NCBI RefSeq assembly: GCF_002018875.1
Contig: NZ_MVOL01000012.1
Coordinates: forward strand, 124,001-188,000
Source of the DNA: Pseudomonas sp. MF4836
GTDB taxonomy: Bacteria > Pseudomonadota > Gammaproteobacteria > Pseudomonadales > Pseudomonadaceae
Direction: 5' to 3'
Length of the DNA: 64,000 nucleotides
The first letter of the stretch is position 1. The number at the start of each line of letters is the position of its first letter. The notes under the pieces are model-generated. The model saw only the letters and a program-made list of their open reading frames with translations. It made no database searches and had not been told where the DNA came from. This document shows, one piece after another, positions 9,458-18,003 of the stretch. The position numbers and the translations under genes are program-made.

Positions 9458-10117
9458 ATGAACAAGGTGCTATTCAGCCTTCTCGCCTCAACACTGGCCA
9501 TGTCGCTCAACACTGCCCATGCCGCTTCCGTTGCCGAAGTCTTTACCGGCGACATGTTGGGCACCAATCAGCGTTACTTTGAATCGGTAGCCGGCATCCC
9601 CCGGGAGTCCAACGGCAACGATCACCATTTCAAAGTCCAGGGTTGTGACATCACCGCCACGGTCGAAGGCGGCAAAGTCAGCAAGCTGCGCCTGGAACTG
9701 ACGCCAAAATGCCAGGCTGACTTGACCCAGTTCGTCGGCACCTACGCTCCCGCTCCAGGCAACCCCCTCACCGTCGGTGCATTTACCGCCTCGTCCGGTG
9801 GTGGCCTGAGCTTCTCCGCCGACTGCCTGAGCATGTGCGGCAATGCCGCAGATCCTTCGGTCTACGCCCACTGGGAAGGCCCCCATGCCGTCGGATTCAG
9901 AGAAGTCCTGCTGGAGGTGGTCCTGGTATCGGATGCAGCGCTTGACGCCTCCGGCCAGTGGGAGTCTCACATGCGCAAGGCCGAAGGCGATGACTACGTG
10001 ATGGAAACGCGCTTCAACTGCGACCAGAAATACGCCTCCATCGCGCAGAAGGCCTTTGAAAATGTGCCGGTCACTGCCGTCACCATCGGCTCGGAGCTCA
10101 AAGCGCCCGGGTGCTGA
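9458..10117 (+). CDS. Hypothetical secreted protein with conserved-looking cysteines
   Basis: Not recognised. It has 219 residues with a clean Sec signal peptide (MNKVLFSLLASTLAMSLNTAHA, cleavage after AHA), so the protein is periplasmic or exported. Six cysteines lie in the mature part (near VQGC, PKC, DCLSMC, FNC and the C-terminal APGC), which suggests disulfides in the periplasm. The gene is monocistronic, with a hairpin about 20 bases after its stop. A GAACCCA/TGGGTTC inverted repeat (9404-9410/9425-9431) lies upstream. Confidence 0.75.
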   Translation: MNKVLFSLLASTLAMSLNTAHAASVAEVFTGDMLGTNQRYFESVAGIPRESNGNDHHFKVQGCDITATVEGGKVSKLRLELTPKCQADLTQFVGTYAPAPGNPLTVGAFTASSGGGLSFSADCLSMCGNAADPSVYAHWEGPHAVGFREVLLEVVLVSDAALDASGQWESHMRKAEGDDYVMETRFNCDQKYASIAQKAFENVPVTAVTIGSELKAPGC

Positions 10118-10136
10118 TGATCAGCGGAACATATCG

Positions 10137-10175
10137 GGCCCTCGCCGGAGGTGGACAGCACCCGGCGGGGCTTTC
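10137..10175 (+). terminator. Hairpin downstream of the secreted-protein gene
   Basis: GCCCTCGCCGG pairs with CCGGCGGGGC (10162-10171) with one bulge, followed by CTTTCC. It lies 20 bases after the stop codon and fits an intrinsic terminator. A second hairpin-like repeat built on GGGCAC/GTGCCC lies near 10260-10280. Confidence 0.55.
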
Positions 10176-10383
10176 CGGGTTGGTGTGGATCAAGCCGTAA
10201 CGCATTTTATCTGCCCTGACTAAACCACCTATTCAAACGTTACATCTACAAAGGACGGCGGGCACCCAACGGGTGTGCCCGGCAATCAGCCTCGCTCCAA
10301 TCACAAGAGCGAGCTCACGCCGAGCCCCCCTTAGCCGCCCTGAAAAATCTCGACCGTGGATGCACCTCAGTCATCCACACCCC

Positions 10384-11313
10384 CTATTCCTCCCCCACCC
10401 AATACCAAACGCCACCGCTCTGCGGCATCACCTCCCCCGACTCAAAATACTCGCGCGTCTCAGTCTCCAGCGGCGCAAACCAATACCCCGTCCGACTACA
10501 GGCCTGGCCCACCGGCAAAGGCGCCACCCGCCCCGTATCAGCTGGCCGAACATCCCTGGCGTAGGCCACCAGGTCCCGGGGATAGACCATCGACTCAATC
10601 GCGCCGTCATCGATCCCATACAGAAACGCCACCGCTGCAGCCTCCAGAGCCCAGTACCCGCAGTAGCTGCCCTCATCCCCTTGCAGGTGGCTGTCGTGCC
10701 AGGGCGCCTGCTCGAACGCCGGGTACCAGGCATCGCAGTATTGCTGCAACAGCGTGGCGGCCTGGGTCGGGTCTTCTTCATAAATGGCCTGGACCAGCGG
10801 GGTGTAGAGGTCGTGGTACCAACGATCGACGTCATAGCGCTCAGGCAGCAGCTTGCACAGCAAGTCTTCGTAGAGGGTGTCGTCGCCGGCGTAACCGGCG
10901 GGGTCGATCAGGGCGACAAAGCGCTGCAGCAGGTCGGTGCGGTGCAGCAGGATGCACAGGCTGAAGACCTGGACGCACTCTTCGTACTGGTCGAGCCAGT
11001 CGTCGATGGTCAGCGGGGTGATGTTGGGGATGCCCTGGTAAATCGCCAATTGCCGCTGCAGCCCTTCGTAGCTGTCGACCAAGGTTTCCAGCAAGGGGAT
11101 CAAGGATTCGATGGCATCACCCGCGGTGTAGCGGATGAGGATTTCCTTGAAGATCAGCTTTTGGAAATAGCGGGCCCTGACGGACTTTTCCTGGGCCTCG
11201 GAGTCGGCCTGGAAGGTGTTTTCTTCAAAGAAGCACACGCTCTTGCGGTAGTTGATAAAGAAGTTGTCGAAGCGTGCTGCGCTCAAGAATGTTTGTCTTT
11301 TGTCCGTGATCAC
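10384..11313 (-). CDS. PoNi-type immunity protein (DUF1910/DUF1911-like)
   Basis: Length is 309 residues, cytoplasmic and acidic. The N-terminal half (about 10-140) has the R..F.NFF..YRKS and KLIFKEILIRYTAG pattern of DUF1910. The C-terminal half (about 165-275) carries the DUF1911 core, where GYWALEAAAVAFLYGIDD is diagnostic. Proteins of this architecture are PoNi immunity factors that neutralise PoNe DNase toxins delivered by type VI or other secretion systems. No PoNe toxin, VgrG, Hcp, PAAR or Rhs gene is next to it, so it is an orphan in this window. It is divergent from the zinc-ribbon-like gene at 11506. Family assignment is by eye. Confidence 0.72.
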   Translation of the reverse strand: MITDKRQTFLSAARFDNFFINYRKSVCFFEENTFQADSEAQEKSVRARYFQKLIFKEILIRYTAGDAIESLIPLLETLVDSYEGLQRQLAIYQGIPNITPLTIDDWLDQYEECVQVFSLCILLHRTDLLQRFVALIDPAGYAGDDTLYEDLLCKLLPERYDVDRWYHDLYTPLVQAIYEEDPTQAATLLQQYCDAWYPAFEQAPWHDSHLQGDEGSYCGYWALEAAAVAFLYGIDDGAIESMVYPRDLVAYARDVRPADTGRVAPLPVGQACSRTGYWFAPLETETREYFESGEVMPQSGGVWYWVGEE

Positions 11314-11505
11314 CGGTCTTCCCTGCTAAACGTGGCTGCGATTGGCCGGCGGCACGCTATCAAAGCATCAGTCACGCTGTCCACGGGTCACGCACCAGGC
11401 GACAGGGACATAGCCTGGTTGACAAGCCCCTGCGCGCCGCCCTTTCATACTCCCCGTTCGCGCTGGTAGCGACTTTCCAGCGCCAGGCCAGATAAGGATC
11501 AATCC

Positions 11506-11946
11506 ATGGCAGTGCAAAAAAAGGGCAAGTACTGGTACGGCACCAGCGCCCACGACACCGAGGCCGAGGTGCTCAGGTACAGCACGCGCAACCGCTACCC
11601 GGCCGCTGGCTTCCGGCATGCGGCGTGCCCCTGCGGCAGCCAGGCATTCCGCCTTGCCAGCGATGAAAACGCCGGTGCCGCCCGCCGCACTTGCACCCAG
11701 TGCGGTGCCGAACACTGGATGGGCGACAGCGAGCTCTATGCCAGCGAGGCCGAGTTGGAAAGCCACGAGTGCATCTGCGACGGCGATGCGTTCCATCTGC
11801 TGTCAGCCGTGGCGCTCTACCCGCAAAGCAATGATGTGCGCTGGTACTACATCGGCTGCTACTGCCCGAACTGCCACTTGGTGGGTGTGTTCGCCGACTG
11901 GAAATGCGAGGCCGGCGAGGCGCAGGCCTTTTTGGCCAATACCTGA
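11506..11946 (+). CDS. Hypothetical cysteine-rich, zinc-ribbon-like protein
   Basis: Not recognised. It has 146 residues, no signal peptide and a cytoplasmic character. Cysteines fall into close pairs: ACPCG near residue 42, CTQC near 63, CIC near 88 and a C-terminal CYCPNC near 120. Two treble-clef or ribbon-type zinc sites are therefore possible. An AAGGATCAATCC stretch precedes the ATG. It lies between an orphan immunity gene and an LRAT-domain gene, in a stretch of small single accessory genes. Function is unknown. Confidence 0.65.
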   Translation: MAVQKKGKYWYGTSAHDTEAEVLRYSTRNRYPAAGFRHAACPCGSQAFRLASDENAGAARRTCTQCGAEHWMGDSELYASEAELESHECICDGDAFHLLSAVALYPQSNDVRWYYIGCYCPNCHLVGVFADWKCEAGEAQAFLANT

Positions 11947-12133
11947 CCCAGGCGTTGGCGGCCAGCGCGCGTATCGACACAGCAATGGACCTTCTGCGGC
12001 CAACCCCGATCAGCGAACGATCCCAGCCCCGGAATCTGCCAAAGACCGCTTTACTGCACCGCGTGCCGCCAGGTAAAAAGGCCGTCGATGCAGTCCCACA
12101 CCCTCACGCCAAACATTGAATGTGGAGCCTTAC

Positions 12134-12850
12134 ATGGATACTTACCCCACTGGAACCCATCTGGTTGTCGGTCGAGGCGTGTACACCCACCACGGGATTT
12201 ACGTCGGTAGAAAGCGTGTAATCCATTATTCCGGCATGGCCTCGGGCATCGACAAGGGCTGCATCGAGTCCACCAGCCTTGCGGCGTTCTGCCAGGACAA
12301 GAAACCGCGGATCAGAACCTACAAGAAAACCTATTTCAGCGGCCCCGCCATTTGCCGGCGTGCGCGCTCCCGCCTGGGTGAAGATCAGTACAACATCCTG
12401 TTCAACAACTGCGAGCACTTTGCCAACTGGTGCGTCACCGACCTGCACAGCAGCGCGCAGGTCGAGGCCGCGAGCATGCGTGTCGGCGCGGCGCTGGCCT
12501 CGCAGCTGTTTACACGCAAAGCCGCCGAGGATGCGGCGAAGCAGGCAGTAACCTCATTGGCCGCCAAGGGGACAACGGCCGCTGCGCGCAATCTGATTAC
12601 CGGGCAAGCGAGCAAAACCATCGCCAATCAGGCTGCTCGCTCCCTGGTCGGCCAAACCCTGGCCAGGGGCGCTGTAGGCACCGCAACCGGCCTGATCGGC
12701 ACGGGCGGCGTTTCCGGCCTGGCCGCCACAGGGCTTGGCGCAGCGGGCATTGCCAGCGGCGCGGCGCTCGCCCCGGCCGTTGCAACCATTGCGTTGGCGG
12801 CGGGCGCGGCCTACGCGGCCGGTCGACTCTGGGATTGGTTGGTGGATTGA
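12134..12850 (+). CDS. LRAT-domain (H-box/NC-type) protein with Gly/Ala-rich C-terminus
   Basis: Length is 238 residues from the ATG at 12134, chosen because GGAG lies 6-7 bases upstream; a TTG at 12116 is the only longer option. Residues about 5-110 match the LRAT fold: THLVV then YTHHGIYVG and VIHYSG (catalytic His), and NNCEHFANWC with the nucleophile Cys near residue 97. This circularly permuted NlpC/P60 fold acts as an acyltransferase, phospholipase or peptidase. Residues about 150-238 are Gly/Ala-rich with glycine-zipper-like repeats and could enter or associate with a membrane. The substrate is unknown. Confidence 0.78.
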   Translation: MDTYPTGTHLVVGRGVYTHHGIYVGRKRVIHYSGMASGIDKGCIESTSLAAFCQDKKPRIRTYKKTYFSGPAICRRARSRLGEDQYNILFNNCEHFANWCVTDLHSSAQVEAASMRVGAALASQLFTRKAAEDAAKQAVTSLAAKGTTAAARNLITGQASKTIANQAARSLVGQTLARGAVGTATGLIGTGGVSGLAATGLGAAGIASGAALAPAVATIALAAGAAYAAGRLWDWLVD

Positions 12851-12961
12851 ACGCGGGCGGTGCCCGCTGCCGAATTGGGTGGTTGAATAGGCGGCTTTTT
12901 TCAGAACCCGCACCGAAGGCAGCGCCCCATCACCCCTGGTGCCCCTCATTAAGGACGATGC

Positions 12962-13408
12962 ATGTCACTGATCTCGCAACGTGTAGCGCTCGCACGCCAT
13001 GGAGCCAACGATAAAGTCATTTGCCGGATGCCCTCGGGCTGGGCGGTCATGGGCGATGTGCAGTTCCTGCCGGGCTATTGCCTGCTGTTGCCCGACCCGG
13101 TCGTCGCCAGCCTGAACGACCTGAGCATCGAGGCCCGCACCGCCTATCTGCTGGACATGGCGCGCATGGGGGACGCGGTGTTGGCGGCCACCGGCGCCCT
13201 GCGCATGAACTATGAAATCCTCGGCAACTCCGAGCCCGAACTGCATTGCCATATTTTCCCCCGCTACGCCTCGGAGCCGGAACAGAAGCGCAAGATGCCG
13301 GCCTGGTTCTACGACTGGAAAACCGCCATTCCCTACGCCGAGGAAACCCACGGCGACTTGCGCAAGCAAATCGCCCACCTACTGCAAGCGTCGAACCCAA
13401 GCGCCTGA
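12962..13408 (+). CDS. HIT-family protein
   Basis: Length is 148 residues. The histidine-triad-type motif is present as ELHCHIFPRY near residues 93-102, and the preceding NYEILGN strand fits the HIT fold. The last His of the classic H-x-H-x-H-x-x motif is replaced (HCHIFPR), so it may belong to the galT-like or divergent HIT group. Members hydrolyse nucleotide phosphoramidates or dinucleoside polyphosphates. An AAGGACG ribosome site precedes the ATG. The next gene, a P-loop kinase, lies 100 bases downstream on the same strand. Confidence 0.8.
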   Translation: MSLISQRVALARHGANDKVICRMPSGWAVMGDVQFLPGYCLLLPDPVVASLNDLSIEARTAYLLDMARMGDAVLAATGALRMNYEILGNSEPELHCHIFPRYASEPEQKRKMPAWFYDWKTAIPYAEETHGDLRKQIAHLLQASNPSA

Positions 13409-13508
13409 TCAGCCTGCTCGGCCCTCACCCTGCCCGACTGAACGGCGCAGTGACCCGCCCCGCCAAGGTGATTACAATCGCCGGCTTTTTTGCAGCAAGG
13501 ACCGGCTC

Positions 13509-14054
13509 ATGCAACGCATCGTGATTTTGGGCAACTCCGGCAGCGGCAAATCGACCCTGGCGCGAACATTGGGCGCGCGCCTGGGCCTTCACGTGGTGCA
13601 CCTGGATACGCTGTTCTGGGAGGCCGGCTGGGTCGAACCGGATGCCGAGACATTTCGCACCCGGGTCCGCCAGGCAGTGGCGGCGGACGCCTGGGTGTGT
13701 GAAGGCAACTATGCGCGACGCACCTTCGACCTGCGGCTGCCCCGCGCCGACCTGATCATCTGGCTCGACACGCCGCGCCTGACTTGCTGGCGTCGGGTGC
13801 TGTTGCGCAGCCTGTTGAACCGCCCGCGGTCCGATCTTCCAGCGGGCTGCAGCGAGAAGCTGGACCGGGAGTTCCTGGGCTTTCTGAATTACGTGTGGAA
13901 TTTTGATCGGCGCCAACGGCCCGGGATCGAAGCCGCGCGCCAGGCCATCGGCCCAGGCATTCCGGTGGTTCGCCTGCGGGGTGCCCGGCAGATTCGCCAG
14001 TACCTGGCGGGCTTGCCCAGCCGTGCCTCGTCGACGGCCACCGCGAATCACTGA
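13509..14054 (+). CDS. P-loop nucleotide kinase-like protein (FlaR/adenylate-kinase-like)
   Basis: Length is 181 residues from the ATG at 13509; the frame is open for 99 codons upstream but overlaps the HIT gene in another frame and shows no family pattern there. The Walker A GNSGSGKST is at residues 8-16, followed by HLDTLFWEAGW and WVCEGNY, which are typical of the topology-modulation/adenylate-kinase-related family. The ADLIIWLDTPR segment is the Walker B-like strand. The phosphoryl acceptor is unknown. Confidence 0.82.
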   Translation: MQRIVILGNSGSGKSTLARTLGARLGLHVVHLDTLFWEAGWVEPDAETFRTRVRQAVAADAWVCEGNYARRTFDLRLPRADLIIWLDTPRLTCWRRVLLRSLLNRPRSDLPAGCSEKLDREFLGFLNYVWNFDRRQRPGIEAARQAIGPGIPVVRLRGARQIRQYLAGLPSRASSTATANH

Positions 14055-14224
14055 AACGCCCTGGGTACCGGGCCTGGACCCGTTCCGCAGGCGTGCCGCA
14101 CGGGTTGTACACAAAAAACGGTTAAAGATTTACCCCGCTCGGGCCGACATAACAGTGATAGCACTTGGCCACGCAGTTTATTTTTCGGCCATTTGCGCTG
14201 CCCTCCCCGCTGATGGTTGTCGTC

Positions 14225-16165
14225 ATGAAAATAAAAAATAAGCTCGTGCTTGCGTTCGTCTCAGTCGCCTTTATCCCGGTCAGCCTGGTGGCGCTGATTT
14301 CCGTGCTCAACACCCGGACCCAGGCGGTGGATCAATTCATCGATGGCAGCACCCGGGAAATTCGCCAGATTGACGGCAATATCCGGCAGTTTTTCGACGC
14401 CAGCCAGCAGAACGTCGATCAGATGGCGGCCGATCCTGTATACACCTCGGTGGCCAGCCTGAAGGACTACCAGGCCGCCGATGCCGCCAGCCAGCCCCTG
14501 CCTGAAGCGGCCCGACAGGTCATCGAGCAGTTTGCGCGCTTTGGCAAGACCCACCCGGCGGCGGCGATCCTGTCCATCGGCCTGGAGGACGGCACCTACG
14601 CCAAATGGCCGGACGACCCGCAACTGGCCAAGTACGACCCGCGTGCACGTCCGTGGTACAAGGCCGCCATGGCCAGCCCGGGGCAAACCGTGCGCACCCC
14701 CGCCTATTACTACGACAAGGACGATGTGGCCCTGGTCGGCACCGCCCGGGCCCTGCTCGACAACGCCGGCAAAGCCAAGGGCGTGTTCGTGGTCAGCGTT
14801 TCCCTGAAAAACCTCACGGAACTGGTCAAGAGCATCAAGCTCGGCGAAAGCGGCTACGTGATGCTGATCGAAGACGGCACCGTGCTGGTCGACCCGCGCG
14901 ACGCCAAGCACAGCTTCAAGCAGCTCAAGGACCTGGGCGCGCCCTATGCGCACCTGGCGGCCACCCCGCAGGGCTCCACCGAGGTGGAAATCGACGGCGT
15001 GCGCTACATGGCCAATATCTGGACGTCACCGGGCCTGGGCTGGCGCTACATCGGCCTGATCGAGTACAGCGAAGTCATGGCTGCGGCGACGCGCATGACC
15101 TACCTCACCGCCATTATCGTGGTGGTGCTGGCACTGATCTTCGCCCTGCTGGCGGCGGCGTTCTCCAAAGTCATCGTCAAGCCCATCGGCCAGGTCAGCA
15201 CCGGCTTGCAGTCCATCGCCCAGGGCGAGGGCGACCTGCGCCGGGACCTGGTGGTCCAGGGCAAGGACGAAACCGCGGAACTTGCCGGCTGGTTCAACAA
15301 GTTCCTGGCCGCCATCCGCCAACTGATCCAGCACATCGGCGCCGCCTCGACCAATCTGCAGGATGCGTCCCGGGTCAACAGCGAGGTGGCCCACAACATG
15401 AACGACGCCGCCGGGCGTCAGCGTGAGGCGGTGGAGCTGGTGTCCACGGCCTTCAACGAAATGGTCGCCACCGCCAACGAAGTGGCCCGCTCGTGCAGCA
15501 ATGCCGCCGAATCCGCCGAGAGCGGGCACCGTCGGGTGGCCGAGGGCAAACAGCAGATCGAGCTGACCACGGAAAACGTCAACCGCCTGGGCAGCCGCCT
15601 GACCGAGTCGTCCCAGGCCATGGTCGAGCTGGAAGCCGGTAGCCGCAGCATCAACCAGATCCTCGGCACCATCCGCGCCATCGCCGAACAGACCAACCTG
15701 CTGGCCCTGAACGCGGCCATCGAGGCCGCCCGGGCCGGCGATCAAGGGCGCGGCTTTGCGGTGGTGGCCGACGAGGTGCGGGCCCTGGCCAAGCGCACCT
15801 CCGACTCCACCGGGGAAATCGACCAACTGCTGGGCACCCTCGGCAGCAAGACCCAGGAAGTCTCGCAGAAGATGGAAAGCTGCCTCGACCTGTCCCGCGC
15901 CAGCGTGTCGTCCATCGAAAACGCCCGTGACAGCTTTGAAGGCATCCAGCTGTCGGTCAATGAAATCAGGGACCAGAACCTGCAAATCTCCGCCGCCGCC
16001 GAGGAACAGCACAGCGTTGCCGAAGAGATCAACCGGCACATCCAGCAGATCTACGACGAAGCGCGGCTGGTGGAAACCCTGGCCCATTCGGCGCAGGAAG
16101 ATTCGGGTCGGTTGTCGCAACTCTCGGAAGAGTTGAATGGCCTGGTGGGGCGGTTCAAGTCGTAG
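14225..16165 (+). CDS. Methyl-accepting chemotaxis protein with dCACHE sensor domain
   Basis: Inner-membrane chemoreceptor of 646 residues from the ATG at 14225, which begins just before TM1 (about 8-30). A periplasmic double-CACHE domain covers about 35-285, TM2 about 295-320, then HAMP and the signalling hairpin with EQTNLLALNAAIEAARAG near residue 495. Near residues 137-145 the sensor reads Y-x4-R-x-W-Y, the start of the amino-acid-binding motif known in dCACHE_1 domains; acidic DKDD follows about 25 residues later. Amino acids are therefore plausible ligands. The gene is monocistronic with a strong hairpin after its stop. Confidence 0.93.
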   Translation: MKIKNKLVLAFVSVAFIPVSLVALISVLNTRTQAVDQFIDGSTREIRQIDGNIRQFFDASQQNVDQMAADPVYTSVASLKDYQAADAASQPLPEAARQVIEQFARFGKTHPAAAILSIGLEDGTYAKWPDDPQLAKYDPRARPWYKAAMASPGQTVRTPAYYYDKDDVALVGTARALLDNAGKAKGVFVVSVSLKNLTELVKSIKLGESGYVMLIEDGTVLVDPRDAKHSFKQLKDLGAPYAHLAATPQGSTEVEIDGVRYMANIWTSPGLGWRYIGLIEYSEVMAAATRMTYLTAIIVVVLALIFALLAAAFSKVIVKPIGQVSTGLQSIAQGEGDLRRDLVVQGKDETAELAGWFNKFLAAIRQLIQHIGAASTNLQDASRVNSEVAHNMNDAAGRQREAVELVSTAFNEMVATANEVARSCSNAAESAESGHRRVAEGKQQIELTTENVNRLGSRLTESSQAMVELEAGSRSINQILGTIRAIAEQTNLLALNAAIEAARAGDQGRGFAVVADEVRALAKRTSDSTGEIDQLLGTLGSKTQEVSQKMESCLDLSRASVSSIENARDSFEGIQLSVNEIRDQNLQISAAAEEQHSVAEEINRHIQQIYDEARLVETLAHSAQEDSGRLSQLSEELNGLVGRFKS

Positions 16166-16515
16166 GTTGCCCCTCCCCCTGTCACCGGCGGGTGCTGCAA
16201 AACGTGCCTGATCATCAGGCATCGGTTGCAGGGCCCCCGGCTCCTCCTGCTGAACGCCTGCGAACGCAAGCCATGTAACTCAGCACAGATTTCGTCCGTC
16301 ATATTCCTGTTGCGCGATCCCCGGCTCTCGCCCCATGCCGCCCATTCCCTGGGCCGACATAGGCGCAGAGCCTGGAAACCGGCTCGCCTGCGCATGATTT
16401 CCAGCAGCCGAACCGAGGCCTGAAGTGCTCATGCCTCGGATTATGCGCCGCTGTTCAAGGCCTACTGAAAGCGCCCGGCAGCGGCAGTAAAAAGCGAATT
16501 TTCAAGGAGCAACAC
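16166..16515. other. Intergenic stretch between the chemoreceptor and fabI
   Basis: This 350-base gap begins with the nested hairpin annotated at 16195-16231. The rest must hold the fabI promoter, and an AAGGAG ribosome site lies just before the ATG. I found no open frame with family character and no RNA gene here. Confidence 0.5.
16195..16231 (+). terminator. Nested hairpin after the chemoreceptor gene
   Basis: The inner stem TGCCTGAT (16205-16212)/ATCAGGCA (16214-16221) is perfect, and outer CTGCAA (16195-16200) pairs with TTGCAG (16226-16231). It lies 30 bases after the stop and probably ends the transcript, although no T-run follows. Confidence 0.5.
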
Positions 16516-17310
16516 ATGGGTTTTCTCACGGGCAAACGCGTTCTGATCGTCGGTGTCGCCAGCAAGTTATCCATTGCATCGGGCATTGCCGCGGCCATGC
16601 ATCGCGAAGGCGCCGAGCTGGCCTTCACCTACCAGAACGAAAAGCTTCGCGGGCGAGTGGAGGAGTTCGCCACTGAGTGGGGCTCCAACCCGGGGCTGTG
16701 CTTCCCCTGCGATGTGGCCAGCGATGAGGAGATCGCCCAGGTCTTCGAAAAGCTGGGCCAGCAATGGGATGCACTGGACTGCATCGTGCACTCGGTGGGC
16801 TTTGCGCCTGGCGACCAGTTGGACGGTGACTTCACCGAAGCCACCACCCGCGATGGCTTCCGCATTGCCCACGACATCAGCGCCTACAGCTTTATCGCCC
16901 TGGCGAAGGCCGGGCGGCCGATGATGAAGGGCCGTAACGGTAGCCTGTTGACCCTGTCTTACCTGGGCGCCGAGCGCACCATGCCCAACTACAACGTCAT
17001 GGGCATGGCCAAGGCCAGCCTGGAAGCCGGCGTGCGCTACCTGGCCGGCAGCCTCGGCCCGGAAGGCACCCGCGTCAACGCGGTATCGGCGGGCCCGATC
17101 CGCACCCTCGCCGCTTCCGGGATCAAGAACTTCCGCAAAATGCTCGCCGCCAACGAAGCGCAAACGCCTCTGCGGCGCAATGTGACCATTGAAGAAGTCG
17201 GCAACGCCGGTGCCTTCCTCTGCTCGGACCTGGCCTCGGGTATCAGCGGGGAAATCATGTACGTGGATGGCGGGTTCAACACCACGGCCATGGGCAACCT
17301 GGACGATTGA
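16516..17310 (+). CDS. fabI: Enoyl-[acyl-carrier-protein] reductase, NADH-dependent
   Basis: Catalyses the last reduction of each fatty-acid elongation cycle (trans-2-enoyl-ACP to acyl-ACP) in the cytosol. It is a full-length SDR-fold protein of 264 residues. It starts MGFLTGKRVLIVGVASKLSI with the FabI-type cofactor loop, has SYLGAERTMPNYNVMGMAKA with the Tyr and Lys of the active site near 146-165, and ends in VDGGFNTTAM, as pseudomonad FabI does. Strong AAGGAG precedes the ATG. It stands alone between a chemoreceptor and puuR instead of in a housekeeping block, so it could be the only copy or an extra one. FabI is the target of triclosan-type inhibitors. Confidence 0.96.
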   Translation: MGFLTGKRVLIVGVASKLSIASGIAAAMHREGAELAFTYQNEKLRGRVEEFATEWGSNPGLCFPCDVASDEEIAQVFEKLGQQWDALDCIVHSVGFAPGDQLDGDFTEATTRDGFRIAHDISAYSFIALAKAGRPMMKGRNGSLLTLSYLGAERTMPNYNVMGMAKASLEAGVRYLAGSLGPEGTRVNAVSAGPIRTLAASGIKNFRKMLAANEAQTPLRRNVTIEEVGNAGAFLCSDLASGISGEIMYVDGGFNTTAMGNLDD

Positions 17311-17322
17311 CCCAAGGGATGT

Positions 17323-17343
17323 GCCGCTTCAGGTGGAAGCGGC
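17323..17343 (+). terminator. Hairpin after fabI
   Basis: A perfect 8-base stem, GCCGCTTC (17323-17330) with GAAGCGGC (17336-17343) and a 5-base loop, lies 12 bases after the fabI stop. It is followed by ATTCCCC, so the U-tract is weak. A second palindrome, GGGGCGC/GCGCCCC (17393-17399/17403-17409), follows just before the REP element. Confidence 0.65.
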
Positions 17344-17409
17344 ATTCCCCTCAGGCACGCGGCATGCCTGATCGCGCGCGGTGCCTGGATTGGGGGCGCC
17401 GGGCGCCCC

Positions 17410-17434
17410 AGCGGGAGCAAGCTCCCTCGCCACA
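17410..17434. repeat. REP element (single)
   Basis: A 25-base copy beginning AGCGGGAGCAAGCTCCCTCG and ending CCACA, identical to copies at 18313-18337 and 62423-62447. Its core GGGAGC/GCTCCC is palindromic. It sits between the convergent fabI and puuR genes. Confidence 0.85.
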
Positions 17435-17454
17435 GAAGCCCTGCCCAACCCTAC

Positions 17455-18003
17455 CTAGAAGTTCGCCGGCGTATTCGCGCTGATGATTTCCGCCTCATCC
17501 TGCCCGATATTGCGAAACCTGTGGGGCAAGGTGGTGGGGAAGTAATAGCCATCCCCCGGATTCAATATGCTGACCTGGCCATCGACGGTGAGCTCGACGG
17601 TGCCACGGGTGACAAGACCACACTCCTCGCCTTCGGCATGCACGATCGGTTCTTCGCCGGAGCTGGCGCCGGGGGCGTATTGCTCCCGCAGAAAGCGCAT
17701 CTGGCGGCTGGGGATCGGTGCGCCCACCAACAGCAGGCGCAGGCCGTCGCGGCCCAGGTCGGGCTGTTCGTTGGCGCGGAAGATGTATTGGTGTTCCCGT
17801 GGCGGCTGGTCGAAGGTGAAAAAGTCCGCCAGGGACATGGGGATGCTTTCCAGCAGCTTTTTCAGGGAGCTGACGGAGGGGCTGACGCGATTCTGTTCGA
17901 TCAGGGAGATGGTGGCGTTGGTCACGCCGCTACGACGGGCCAGCTCGCGCTGGGAGAGTTTGTAGCTTTCGCGAACGAGTTTGAGTCGGGTGCCCGTGTC
18001 CAT
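17455..18003 (-). CDS. puuR: HTH-type repressor of putrescine utilisation (XRE-cupin)
   Basis: Cytoplasmic regulator of 182 residues, the usual PuuR length. Residues about 5-60 form an XRE helix-turn-helix (LSQRELARRSGVTNATISLIE). Residues about 105-180 are a cupin barrel (GEECGLVTRGTVELTVDG). The ATG at 18003 was chosen by family length; the frame continues far upstream but runs into repeat sequence. It lies downstream of puuB on the same strand, separated by a REPIN. In E. coli, PuuR represses the puu genes until putrescine is present. Candidate operators are annotated between puuA and puuD. Confidence 0.92.
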   Translation of the reverse strand: MDTGTRLKLVRESYKLSQRELARRSGVTNATISLIEQNRVSPSVSSLKKLLESIPMSLADFFTFDQPPREHQYIFRANEQPDLGRDGLRLLLVGAPIPSRQMRFLREQYAPGASSGEEPIVHAEGEECGLVTRGTVELTVDGQVSILNPGDGYYFPTTLPHRFRNIGQDEAEIISANTPANF

